Shown here: positions 1 through 9,567 of the stretch, in pieces
Numbering within the stretch: the first letter of the stretch is position 1
Layout of the letters: every line of letters begins with the position of its first letter
NCBI GenBank assembly: GCA_037447605.1
Contig: CM074819.1
Location: 1,844,998 to 1,870,730 of the forward strand
Source: Zygnema circumcarinatum
Taxonomy: Eukaryota > Streptophyta > Zygnematophyceae > Zygnematales > Zygnemataceae
Direction: 5' to 3'
Length of the DNA stretch: 25,733 nucleotides
Notes under the pieces: generated by a model
The model's input: only the letters and a program-made list of their open reading frames with translations
What the model was told of the DNA's origin: nothing
Databases searched by the model: none
Made by a program: the position numbers and the translations under genes

Positions 1-94
1 CCCTCCCTCCCTCCCTCCCTCCCTCCCTCCCTCACTCCCTCCCTCCCTCTCCCTCCCTCCCTCCCTCCCTCTCTCCCTCTCTATGGGCCTGCAG
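1..94. repeat. CCCT-rich pyrimidine tract, probably the end of an intron
   Basis: An almost pure (CCCT)n/(CT)n tract runs from the window edge and ends in a canonical acceptor (CCTGCAG) at 94, directly before the esterase exon. It is best read as the 3' end of an intron with a very long pyrimidine tract. Confidence 0.75.
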
Positions 95-313
95 GTTGGT
101 GTCACGACGGGTGACCTCCCAACAACGAGGTATTTGGGACTGTTACGTGAGTCGCAACGGTCAGTTCAACTGAGAGGGGTGTTCTATGTGGACGCCTACG
201 GATTGGAGCTTCAAGCTGACCAGTTACACCTAACCATGGAATCGCAAGTTCAGTTAGGAACAAAATTGGCCTTGACTTATCTTACGGACGTGTTTCCGCA
301 CCTCTGCAACTAG
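95..313 (+). CDS. Carbohydrate esterase family 6 / SASA-type esterase, last exon only
   Basis: This is the C-terminal exon of a plant SGNH-type esterase of the At4g34215 (CE6, SASA/DUF303) family, which removes acetyl groups from carbohydrates. It opens after an acceptor at 94 in phase 0, gives 72 residues and stops with TAG at 311-313. The diagnostic block is VDAYGLELQADQLHLTMESQ followed by VQLG. It matches the conserved end of the family (VDA-GL-L--D-LHLT-E-QV-LG), where the Asp and His of DxLHLT supply the last members of the catalytic triad. The Ser (GQSN-type) block and the rest of the protein lie left of the window. An ATG at 83 is in frame but falls in the presumed intron, so I do not take it as a start. 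Family assignment comes from the motif only; the exact substrate is unknown. Confidence 0.78.
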   Translation, partial: VGVTTGDLPTTRYLGLLRESQRSVQLRGVFYVDAYGLELQADQLHLTMESQVQLGTKLALTYLTDVFPHLCN

Positions 314-858
314 ATCGTGTTCTCTCTCTCGCTCTCCCTCTCCCTCTTCCTCTCCAGGTACGCACTTTGTAGGGCTTAGGGTTCAGGGTTTTAGGATTTC
401 TTTTTCTTGAGGGAGAGGGAAAGGGAAAATATTTTGGGAAAGGTTATTGGGTTTTGAGATAAGGATTCGTTTCCCTTTCTTCTATGTCCTAACGAAATGA
501 ATTTTTTTGTGGCTTGAATGCAAAAGCAGCAATTAGGGTTTCTTTGCGCTGCAGTTTTCCGTTCTCAGTTAGTTACAGTTGGTGACAGTTACTGACAGTT
601 CTGAATGATGTGACGCTCTGTGGAGGTGCCAGCTGGACTTCCAACTGCCAATCAGATTCGACCTGAAGTACAGTACGGACGAGGAGGGCGGCCAGAGGAG
701 GCGGCCGGTACGTCGAACCTGGACACTTTTCGTCCGGTTCTGTGGGAATCTGCTTCAGTTACAGTTTTCAGTTCTATGCTGGTTCAGTTACAGAAACGCA
801 GTTTAGGGTTTTAGCAGTGAGAGATGCACGGTTATCATGCCTGCCATGTGTTGCTGTA

Positions 859-890
859 GCTCTCTTTCTCTCTCTCTCTCTCTGTCTCTC

Positions 891-983
<93 letters not shown>
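859..983. repeat. (CT)n microsatellite
   Basis: An almost uninterrupted CT dinucleotide run of about 120 bases continues into an imperfect C/T-only tract up to about 1215. It produces spurious Ser-Leu-rich open frames on the + strand and Arg-Glu-rich ones on the - strand. Confidence 0.97.
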
Positions 984-986
<3 letters not shown>

Positions 987-1489
987 ACTTTCACTCTTTC
1001 ATTCCATTCTTTCTCCATTCTCACCTCCTTTGTCCTCGCCATTGTGGTCCCCGACTCCCTCCCTCCCTTTCTCCGCCTCCTAGTCCCTCTCACTGCCTTT
1101 GCCTCTCGCTCCCCTCCCTCTCCCTCGCCCTCTCCCTCCCCCTCTCCTCTCCCTCTCCCCTTCCTCTCCTCCCTCTCCCGTTTTCTCCCTCGCCTATCCC
1201 TCTCTCTCCACTCCCTCACCGGTCGACGGTTTCGTTAAGCGATGAAATCTTGGTTTCTTGTACCATATTATGACACGTCGTTCTATGTCAAAAAATCATG
1301 AATTCAGTTTCATTAGGGAGGCATGAATGTGCTCCCTCTATCAAGTTTTGTAACTTATTCGACCTCTGAAATTTTGTTGCTCTCAATTTAGCAACTTGGA
1401 AACGTTCAGTGCGCCAAGTTCAGCATGTTCCGTGTGACTCCGTTCAGTTTCCCGACTTAAGAGCAGCATGGCTCAAGGCTCCTTTCAGT

Positions 1490-1617
1490 CTCCTTTCAGT
1501 TTAACAACAGCTTAACGCTAGTTAAACAATTGTTTAACGCCAGTTTAACAACAGTTTGATGCCACTTTAACAACAGTTTAACAACCGTTTCACGCCAATT
1601 TAACGTCAGTTTAATGG
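1490..1617. repeat. Degenerate CAGTTTAAC minisatellite
   Basis: Imperfect copies of a unit close to CAGTTTAACAA or CGCCAGTTTAA, 11-22 bases apart, run from the CTTTCAGTTTAAC at 1490 to the CAGTTTAATGG at about 1617. Some copies change to AGCTTAAC, TTTGATGCC or CCGTTTCACGCC. No coding potential is seen. Confidence 0.8.
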
Positions 1618-2606
1618 CATTCTGATTGTCCTTCGACGGCTTTTCAACGGCTCTCCCGTTTCCAGTGTCGTGATTAGAAACGGTGGCCGGTGCTCCATGA
1701 ACGGCCTTCCCGTTTCGTTTTGATTAACGGCGAAGTTCCATGCACGGCACGGGACAGCGTCGAAAATGAAGGTTCTGTGCTTCAAGCCCTTCGCCAATCT
1801 AGGGTTTTGCAGCAAGCTGCTAATCCCTAAAAGTACCGGCTACGACAAAGTGTACGAATCGTACGTGCCTGTACGAATTATCCGAAATGCCGTCGTACAA
1901 ATACCGTACCGTCACGAGGAGGGAAAACTCCGTACTGGAAAACTATATGTTTCGTATTGTCGAACATGGAAGTGACGAAATTCTCAACAGGGACTGAGAT
2001 ACTTCGCATAGAAATTGCAACTTCTTCAACCGCCGTACCGGTCAACCGCCGCGTTTTCACCGGCTTTTTGTCGTCGCGTGGACGGACGTCGTCGCTGACG
2101 ACAAAGTACTGCTGGCCGGGCACCGACCAAATGATCCATGGAACGCGCGGTCAGGAGGAGGCGGTTCCCAGCCGTCGCTTTCTGGAAAACTGAAAAACTG
2201 GCGGCTGGAAAGTTTGAAACTCGACGTTTTTGGTTTTTGAGGTTTTTTGCAATAACGTGTTAAGTAGATTTTCCGCTAGTAAGACAAAAATGTACGGTAG
2301 TCGGCTTCATCACCGAAAAATCTGCCACGTATGTAATTGCCTACGTTTCGAGACGCGATTGGACAATACTCAAACTAAACGACAAGGCACTCCGCATTAA
2401 AGTTCCAAGCAGCTTCTGATTTTTGTCGGATTGACACGTGTTGGTCAGTCATGTGGCGGCTTCCTGGTGACGTGTGGTTGTACGAATTTACTTCCTAAAA
2501 CGACAAAAAAGTACCGACTGTGGACAAAACGAAGGTCAGGGCAGGAAAAGTTTGAAACTATTTCTTGAGGACCACATTAGTTTCGGGCAGGGAAATAAAT
2601 GTCGAC

Positions 2607-2688
2607 CCCTAAAACCCTGAAACCCTAAAACCCTAAAACCAGTTTTACAACTCTAAAACCCTAAACCCTAAATCCCTAAAACCCTGAA
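2607..2688. repeat. Interstitial telomere-like repeat (CCCTAAAA/CCCTAAA)
   Basis: About nine imperfect copies are present. Most are the octamer CCCTAAAA (the Chlamydomonas-type TTTTAGGG on the other strand), with one CCCTAAA plant-type heptamer and variants CCCTGAAA and CCCTAAAT. A short unrelated piece (about 2640-2652) interrupts the array. It lies far from a chromosome end in this window, so it is interstitial. Such telo-boxes also occur in plant promoters. Confidence 0.85.
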
Positions 2689-3265
2689 GCTGAAATTCTA
2701 GGGAAAGGACAACGCCATGTATTGATTCGCCCTGAAAGGGACTCTTCCAAATCCCTAAAATTTTGAAATCAGCCAATCAGACGGCCCCATTTGATTTTCA
2801 ACCAGTCACAATTTGCCACGTGTCAGCTATTCAAGCTACAGATCGTCAGCCAGGCGGTGATTTTGTCGCATGGGGCGCATAGTAGATGTCGTCGACCGTA
2901 CCTCATTTTGTATGTCCATTCAAAATTTTGCTCCATTGAAAGCAACCGCCAATCGCAACATGCCACGTAATGTTTCTAAACGACGTGGCGATCTCTGATT
3001 GGTCGGTCATTGCTTAACTCCAATTCGGTTGGCCTCTCAACCGCCACCGTGGTCCTGGGCGGGCGGCCGTCTTGTCGCTTTCACCCGGCATCACATTCGG
3101 CGGTTAATCCAACCGCCACGCGTTTGTCGGTGTTAACGACGACAAGATTCATGTTCAATATTAGTCCAAGGATTGCCGCCGCCGCAGCGCCACGTGCCAT
3201 GTCAGGATATCTCGCGCTCCGTTCGACGACAAACATCACCCCTTCCTGGGGACGGGCGGAGATAG

Positions 3266-3580
3266 GGGAGGGAGAGAGAGAGGGGGAGGGAGAGAGAGGG
3301 GGAGGGAGAATGAGAGGGCGAGAGTGAGTGAGAAAGAGAGTGAGAGAGAGGAGTAAACGTAGTGCAGAGAGCAAATTAACTCTAAATTTACTACCTCCCC
3401 TCTCTCGCTCCCTCCATCTCACTCACTACTTGCTGCTCTCGTCGCCCTCTCTCACTCGTTTCTCCCTCCCACCGTCTATCTCTCTCTGCCCCTCTCACTC
3501 ACCAGTTGCCTCCCTCTCTCTCCCTCTCCAGCCACTCTGTCTCTCTCTCTCTTCTCCCCTCCCTCCCCCTCTTCATTCGA
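3266..3580. repeat. GA-rich block followed by CT-rich block
   Basis: Bases 3266-3357 are almost pure purine (GAGAGGGGGAGGG type). Bases 3396-3570 are almost pure pyrimidine with complementary composition, about 40 bases away. The two could pair as an imperfect hairpin. The open frames here are low-complexity artefacts. Confidence 0.75.
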
Positions 3581-3939
3581 AAAAGAGAAACTGCTGGCCA
3601 AGGAAGGGCGACTAGCTGCCTATGCGAACCTTCCAGGAAGCTACTTCGAACTAATTGTCCCCTCCCCTCCCCTCCCAAACAAATAAATTTCACTTATAGC
3701 CTCTAAAGATTTTAATCCCATTTTTGCGAGCTTAAGACATTCCTTTTTTTCCAATTCCAAACAGTTTAACAGTCAGTGAATTTCAGTTCTACGGTTAACG
3801 GAGCACATGCAGAAGACAGGCAGCATTGTACGGTCGCCGACCGTACTGAAGAACATAGAAACTCTCTCGGAGCTTTCTCATCTTGGCGACCATGGAAAGG
3901 CCTGGACTTGGCTCGACCTGAAGGTGAAATTCGCCTACC

Positions 3940-4160
3940 TCTATACCTCTCTCCCTCTCCCTCCCTCTCCCTCCCTCTCCCTCTCTTATATTGTCTCTAG
4001 CATCTCCTCTCTCTCCCCCTCTTCCTTGTAGTCTCCCTCCGTCACTTGTTTCTGACTCTCCCTTCTCGGCTGTCCCTCTCCCTCCTTTCCTCCCTCTCTC
4101 ACTCCCTCCTCCCCTCTCCCTCTTTCTCTCTCTTCCCCCTCTTTTCTTTATTTTCTTGCG
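3940..4160. repeat. Pyrimidine-rich tract upstream of the MORN gene
   Basis: A C/T-dominated tract (CTCCCTCTCC repeats) ends about 180 bases before the MORN ATG. It is likely part of the promoter or 5' UTR. CT-rich leaders are common in plants, but no transcript start can be placed. Confidence 0.65.
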
Positions 4161-4341
4161 AAAAGACTTTTCCTCATAATTCATAAAAACCCCTCTTCTT
4201 TAAACCTCTTCGCTTTCTCTTTTCTCTCCTCCAATGCCTTCACCTGAACCCTCGTCTCACATCTCCCATCCCTCCCTTCTCCTCTCGTGCTGCCACGTGT
4301 CCCTCTGACAGCCCATCCTCCTCGCGCCACTTGTCATCGCC

Positions 4342-6057
4342 ATGCTCTTCGTTTGGGCCCTCCAAAATTTTACTTCGACCACTTCCCATATTTGGCTCTT
4401 TCCTGAAAACCCAATTGCAAGAATCTGTCTCGAACTCGCCGCAACTTTGCTCATATTCAGTCTCTGTGCTCTTCTTCTGAGAAAATTGGGCTGCTTTCGA
4501 CTCGATTTCGTGCTCCGACTACCCGTTCCATGTCAGTTCAGTTGCAGTTTACTTCTCTCCCTAAGCCACCTCCGCCAAAGCTTGCAATGGGGCGTCCGAC
4601 ATCTGCAGAATGGGAGTCCCAAATTGAAATTAGTTTCCGAAAAGAGTACCCTTCAAACGGATTGGGGGAGCGAAAACTCTATGTACGAGCATCGCAGAGA
4701 GAGTGTTTTTGACTCACCTTCGAGACGAAAGTCGGCGACTCCCAAAAGCTTGTCCCATTCTGACTCGCTTGTTTCTATCTCCCTTAGCGAAGATTGTCTC
4801 CCCAAAGTTCCGACTCTCGGTGTTCAAGTATACTCTAATGGAGACATATACGAAGGCGAATTTTTTGATGATAAATTTTTGGGTAAAGGGGTCTACTATT
4901 TTGGAAAACGCGGTCGGTATGAAGGGGAGTGGGTCGATGGAAAGTATGAAGGACTTGGGATAGAAATGTGGCGAAGGGGAAATCGATACCGAGGTCAATA
5001 CAAGCGAGGGTTCAGGGAGGGGTATGGTCAGTACCGATTCTATACAGGAGATGTTTTTTCTGGTCAATGGTCGCATGGGCAGGCTCATGGCATAGGCATG
5101 CAGAAGAATGTCGATGGGAACCAGTACTTGGGAGAGTTCGCATGGGGAGCCAAACATGGGGTTGGAAAGTACTCATTCAGGTGAGAGCCTCCTCTTTGGT
5201 TTGTTCACACCAGTTGGAAACTCTCATGTTAAACGTTTTTCTGTCTGTTTTCTTTAAGTGACTATCCCATTATTTTTCCTGTGTGAAAACAACTAACATT
5301 ACTGTTGTGGGGTGCTTTCATTTTTGTTTTGGGGGAAGCAGCAATGGAGATGTCTATTATGGAGAATATTTTGGAGATAGAGTACATGGGTATGGAGTGT
5401 ATGAATTTGCAAATGGGCATCGCTACGAAGGAGCGTGGCATGAAGGAAGGAAGCAGGGTTTAGGGCTTTACACATTTAAGGGCGGGGAGACCCGGGGAGG
5501 GTATTGGAATAACGGTATGCTTCAATTGGGCAGCACAGACTGCAATGGGAGCCGCTCTCCCTCTGCCATCTCCCACGCATGCGTGCTGCTTGTGGCACAG
5601 GTCAGTTTCAGTTCTGCTACAGTGATTGCTCCTTCTCTTCTAATTCTATGATGTCCTTGTCTATGTATGTGATGAAGGCATCATACGTTTGTACTGGACA
5701 TGCATATGTAGTGAAGATGCTTTGATTTGAAGTACATAGTACGCTTGCCTTTCCTGAAAACCTGACCCTCTCTATCCCTCTCTCTCCGTCTCTCTACTTT
5801 ATCTTATGTGTAAGCCTAGACTGGACTATCAAGAAACATGATTTTGAGAATGCCATAGTTTTCTATTTCTAAGGGGTAATATACTATGCTTTCCGCAGGA
5901 AGCCCAGCGAGCTGCAGAGAAGGCTCGCATACTGAAGCTGGACGAGGGGTTCTTGGAAATGGCCATAACTGGAGCCAAGTCTGCAGCAGCCGCAGCTCGG
6001 GCCTTAGCAGTGAAAGCATCAACTTCACAACTGTTCTGCAAAGAAGGGGTCGACTAA
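4342..6057 (+). CDS. MORN-repeat protein, plant At1g21920/At1g77660 type, three exons
   Basis: Exons are 4342-5180, 5342-5600 and 5899-6057. Phases agree and give 418 aa ending in TAA. Residues 27-46 are strongly hydrophobic (a possible membrane anchor). Residues 90-160 are Ser-rich and basic, and about 165-345 hold seven MORN motifs of the YEGEW-DGK--G-G type (for example YEGEWVDGKYEGLGIEMW and YYGEYFGDRVHGYGVYEF) plus a degenerate eighth. The last exon encodes an Ala/Lys helix (EAQRAAEKARILKLDEGF, then AARALAVKA). This matches the conserved C-terminal helix of land-plant proteins often mislabelled SET7/9-like, named MRF1/MRF2 in Arabidopsis for a flowering role. No kinase or SET domain is present. 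MORN motifs bind phospholipids or proteins, so a membrane scaffold role is inferred. The ATG sits in a GCCATGC context. The start could differ, because the N-terminal 160 residues are poorly conserved. Confidence 0.88.
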
Positions 6058-7151
6058 TGATTCCCTGCCACCTGTGTATATCATCCCGTTCCTTAAGCTC
6101 ACGTTTCAATTTCAGTTCCAATTTCAGTTTCAGTTTCAGTTTCAGTTTCAGTTTCAGTTTCTTCAATAACCTGCATCCGTGGAGGAAGAAGATTGCTGCA
6201 TGACACATGGGAGAAGACACGGAAACCAGGAAGTTGGAGCCAAAAGACCCTATTCCTCGTCAAATTTCAACCTCTCTCTCACCTACTCTCTCTCCCTCCG
6301 TCCCTCCATCCTCTCCCACTTCGCTTGGTGATGTCGTATGCGAGTGTGATCAGTTCAAGAGCTCAAGTTCTGAATTCTCTGAAAATCCTAAAGTCTGCAG
6401 CTGCTGCAGCAACAGGTTTAATTCCCGCGCTTTCAGCTGAATAAGCTCATCAGAAGCATGTACCTTTTCCTTCTAAAACTTCGCGGAGATAGTGCAGCTT
6501 TGTCTAAGTACAGCCATGTCATGTCACATCATGGCATGATTTTTCAGAGGCTCGATGTATCATTGTACCATACGAGTGTTGTACATTAGATCTCGCCCTA
6601 GGGCAGGAAAGCTGTGAGAATAAGATTTCAGCTGCTGTGGAGGTGGTAGTGATTGGTGTTTGAAGCGAAATAAGCTAGATACACTTTTGAGATCCGCTTC
6701 TGGGATTCACTTTCGGGAGTTAGAACTACTGTCCTAGCTCCCTCTGAAGAAATTACCTCCTAAACAGACATGTACCTTATCTCTCTTCTCTGTATCAGAA
6801 AACACATAACTCTGTAACATATTGGACTAAGATCCATCACAAAGATTGTTTGTTCATTGAATCTTGGCCTTGTAAAGCAGGTCCTGCAGGTTTACTGTGC
6901 GGTTATGTACAGTATGTACAAAGGGTGATCACCTACTGCCTTCTAGAAACTGAGTCTTGGAAAAAGAAAGAGAAACAAATGTCTTGCGGAAGGGCAATCG
7001 TCATGAATGGCCATCATCATGGACTTGTTACAAGTATATGCGAAAGACCAAAGTTTGAGCGATTGCTTGTTGAAGGATGCCTTGAGCTCTTGAAGAAGGT
7101 TTCAGACGTTCTTCACATCAGTCCTCAGTAAGCTTTGAAGTCTCCTTCACA
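6058..7151. other. Convergent intergenic region / 3' UTRs
   Basis: This region lies between the MORN stop (+) and the stop of the small minus-strand gene. Bases 6103-6161 hold the (TTCAGT)n array. Two plus-strand frames are open: 6207-6440 (77 aa, with a CECDQF and a CSCCSNRF cysteine cluster) and 6850-7131 (93 aa). Neither has a recognisable family, a supported start or splice evidence. They may be chance frames in 3' UTRs, though I cannot exclude a short gene. Confidence 0.5.
6103..6161. repeat. (TTCAGT)n hexamer array
   Basis: About nine tandem TTCAGT/TTCAAT units start 46 bases after the MORN stop codon, so they are probably in its 3' UTR. The same CAGTTT core recurs elsewhere in the window. 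Confidence 0.92.
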
Positions 7152-7698
7152 TCAGTCAGGCCAGGGCCCTTCTCCATCGAAATAAAGGGGACGAGCCACT
7201 TCAGACATGTTAAGAAGTTGAATAGCTGGCTCTGCTGCCCTATTTGCGAAAGCATTAGTATCTTCCTCCTGTATCCCAGTATGTGATGATATCGACTGTA
7301 CTTCCAGAGAGCATCCACTGGTTGGTGTTTGATCATCCTTCCTGCATCCAAAACTAAAACCAAAAATCAGTTGATTGAAGAAAGTCTAACGGAGTAGAAA
7401 GGTTTGGACAATATCCTGCTCGTGGAAAAGGTAGCACTTCTGGTACAAGTTAACAGAATTCGAACATGTGGACAAACAATTAGAGTTTTAATCTTTGAAT
7501 CTTATACGACAAGAATGGCCAAAGAGGCAAAGGCAGAATGACGGATAGTACCATGCGAAAGAAAAAGCGAAGAAGGTATAAAAAAACGATGTCCGCACGA
7601 GTCCCAAAGAAGCAAGCACGAAACAAAGGAGAATACACTGGAATCTAACAGAACAAGCTACCAAGGCGCAACCAAAAAGCAATCGAGAAGCAGGCAAG

Positions 7699-7746
<48 letters not shown>

Positions 7747-8001
7747 AAGCAATATAGCAAGCAGAAAACTACTTCAGACGACATTCAAGAAGAGGATGTA
7801 AACGGAGGCTACAAGTTGAAAATCCAAGCCTTGCTTTATGCTTCCTAGGTCCTACCTGTTCCCCTCTTCTACTCGGGCAGGCAGAGATCCATGGCGCCCT
7901 CCCTGCTCCTCGCTGACATCAGGCTCAGACTTTTCTCCAAGCGTTGGGAGAATGGTCTCAGCATTGACACTTCCTTTCTTCTCTTCCCTCTCTTTCTGCA
8001 T
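7152..8001 (-). CDS. Probable small two-exon gene of unknown function
   Basis: I do not recognise this protein. Exon a is 7856-8001 (from an ATG at 8001-7999) and exon b is 7341-7152, joined by GTAGGA...TGCAG across a split AG|G codon. The product would be 111 aa ending in TGA. It is hydrophilic and acidic (MQKEREEKKGSVNAETILPT near the start; NMSEVARPLYFDGEGPWPD at the end) and looks disordered, with one conserved-looking aromatic/acidic tail. The frame stays open upstream of the ATG to about 8095, and a good donor (GTAAGA) lies at 8173, so a 5' exon is likely and the true start may be further up. The two open exons joining in phase through good splice sites are the only evidence. The intron contains a (GA)n run. 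The gene diverges from TONSOKU. Confidence 0.42.
7702..7746. repeat. (GA)n microsatellite
   Basis: About 20 GA repeats followed by a G run lie inside the presumed intron of the minus-strand gene. The transcribed strand would read (CT)n. Confidence 0.95.
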
Positions 8002-8957
8002 GTCAGCGCCTTCAGCAGCCTCCGTCGGCGAAAGGCTTCCAAGAGGAAGTACTCTCCCTCTTACAATCGGTTTAGGAAGTCGATTATTTGCAACAAATCA
8101 GGCTCTTTCTCTCTCTCACTCTGTCTCCCTCTCTGTCTCTATCTTACTCTCTCCTTCTCTCTGACTGTCTTACCAGTTAGAAGAACAAGCTGTTGATTAT
8201 TCGAACAAGATTACTGTCTGCTTAAAGGTGCTGCCTAGAACTTGAAGATCACTTTTCGTGCACACGTATGCACTTTTCTCGACGTATTGGTTTGAAGAAA
8301 CTTCGTTTGGCAGGCTTTTATAATCTGGTTAAAAGATCTAGCAGCTTCTATTGTATTATAGCTGGAAGGGATGGGGCAACTTTTGCTTTTATGATTTTTT
8401 TATTTTTATTTTTGTTTTGATCAATGCCCGATCCCCCCCCCCCCCGCTTTTCCGGCGTGCAGTTGCACAACAAAACTTTTGGAGCTTTGGGAAACTTGGA
8501 AACTCCAAACCCTGTCGACTCGGTTTCTGGTTTTCCGACTCGCAGGATTTCTCCAAAACTTCTTTCAAAATTGACGTTTTAGCCAATGTAAGCGCGCCAC
8601 GTAGACAGAATGAACACGTGTCGATTTTCCATTGGAAAAGACCACATTTCGCAATAGCCAAAAAACAGGGCTTTCCGAACATGAAAAAACGAAAATAGGA
8701 AAACATGGAAGCGTACGAACCAAAACTAGTACGTACATTTTACATTATACCTCACAGGAGCTTAATACAGAGTACTTATTCTGAAAAATCTTTCGTAGAA
8801 AAAAGAGGTAGTGTGCCATACAGACTGCTCCCTGTACGAATTTGTACAACTTGCACCAACAGAAAACCACCTGCTCAATCGTACAACTCAAACATGCGAG
8901 TCGTACGGCAGACTTGCCTGCCTGCAGGACGAGAAAAATTGGAAGTTAAAAAGTGTT

Positions 8958-9095
8958 CAATTTTTGCGCCCTCTTTTGAGTGCACTTTGGAGCGAGGGCT
9001 CCATTGACGGATCATAGGCCAATCACGGATGTCGTAATTTATGACGTGGCAAGGTGTGATTGGCTGGGGATCGGTCACAGGTGGAAGCGAACTTT
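8958..9095. promoter_or_regulatory. CCAAT module, copy 1 of a tandem pair
   Basis: This is the first copy of an imperfect direct repeat. It begins CAATTTTTGCGCC and contains CACTTTGGAGCGAGG. A CCAATCA at 9019-9025 faces its reverse complement TGATTGG at 9057-9063, with an ATGACGTGGCAAGG element between them. Paired, inverted CCAAT boxes plus an ACGT core suggest NF-Y and bZIP-type binding; this is inference from motif only. Confidence 0.6.
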
Positions 9096-9238
9096 CAATT
9101 TTTTGCGCCTTGTGAGCGCGCGCACTTTGGAGCGAGGCCTCCATAAAAGACGGACCATGGGCCAATCACGGATCGCCACGTGTCTAAAGTCTGACATGGC
9201 AAGGTGTGATTGGCTGGGAATTAGGCACAGTGGAGGGA
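9096..9238. promoter_or_regulatory. CCAAT module, copy 2 of a tandem pair
   Basis: This second copy begins CAATTTTTTGCGCC and shares CACTTTGGAGCGAGG. CCAATCA at 9162-9168 faces TGATTGG at 9207-9213, and a CCACGTGTC G-box-like site lies at 9176-9184. The copy ends about 330 bases before the TONSOKU start codon, a plausible proximal promoter position. Confidence 0.6.
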
Positions 9239-9567
9239 GGCTTGTAAGCAGAAGCTCAAGCTTCAAGTTCAAGCACAAGCTCAAGCATCCAGGAGCCATG
9301 GAGGAGGCCATACAAACCCTAAAATAAAAAAAACTAATATGTCCAATATTTCTGCTGCTGCTGCTCTCCCTCTGGAATTTTGCTCTTTCAAAAGAATTTC
9401 TGCAGTAAATATTATTTTTTGGATCGGTTTCTCGCGCCTCTGGAAAGGAAAGGAGGAAGGCCAGCTCAATTGCATGATTGGGTGGTGTTCATAAGGTTGC
9501 GCTGCATACATAGCAGCAAGAGAAAAGCGGAAACAAGCTTTTTTTTTTCGTCGGAAGAAATTTCTGC

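Larger units (their letters stand above)
314..4341. other. Intergenic region between esterase and MORN gene
   Basis: I see no convincing gene in these 4 kb. Short open frames at 1766-1975, 1957-2193 and 3010-3327 have no recognisable motif, no good splice context and overlap repeats. The content is pyrimidine and CT tracts (335-355, 859-1215, 3396-3570, 3940-4160), CAGTT-type repeats (554-607, 756-806, 1490-1617), a GTACG-rich stretch (about 1848-1920), telomere-like repeats (2607-2688), and a block with several CCAAT boxes and CCACGT cores (2325-3200). The last few hundred bases must contain the promoter and 5' UTR of the MORN gene. A CCACGTGT G-box-like site lies at 4293-4300, about 45 bases before its ATG. 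Confidence 0.6.
8002..9567. other. Divergent intergenic region between small gene and TONSOKU
   Basis: The region lies between two divergently oriented genes and must carry the TONSOKU promoter. It contains a CT tract (8105-8165), a poly-C run (about 8432-8444), a CCACGTAG site (8598) with CCAAT elements on both sides (8583, 8628), a GTACG-rich stretch (8712-8915), the duplicated CCAAT modules (8958-9238) and an AAGCTC/AAGCTT-type short repeat (9246-9288). No coding exon is supported, although a 5' exon of the minus-strand gene may end at 8174. Confidence 0.6.

Noticed and set aside
742-1238. Open frames rich in Ser-Leu (+) and Arg-Glu (-)
   Set aside because: They are translations of a (CT)n microsatellite; every frame of such DNA is open. 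No start context or family motif.
1606-2193. Short frames of 69-81 aa on both strands
   Set aside because: They overlap each other and repeats, show no motif and have no splice partners.
2607-2688. True chromosome end
   Set aside because: The array is short, degenerate and flanked on both sides by unique DNA, so it is interstitial.
5816-6220. 134-aa minus-strand frame with alternating Leu-Lys
   Set aside because: It is the reverse reading of the (TTCAGT)n array plus the MORN last exon.
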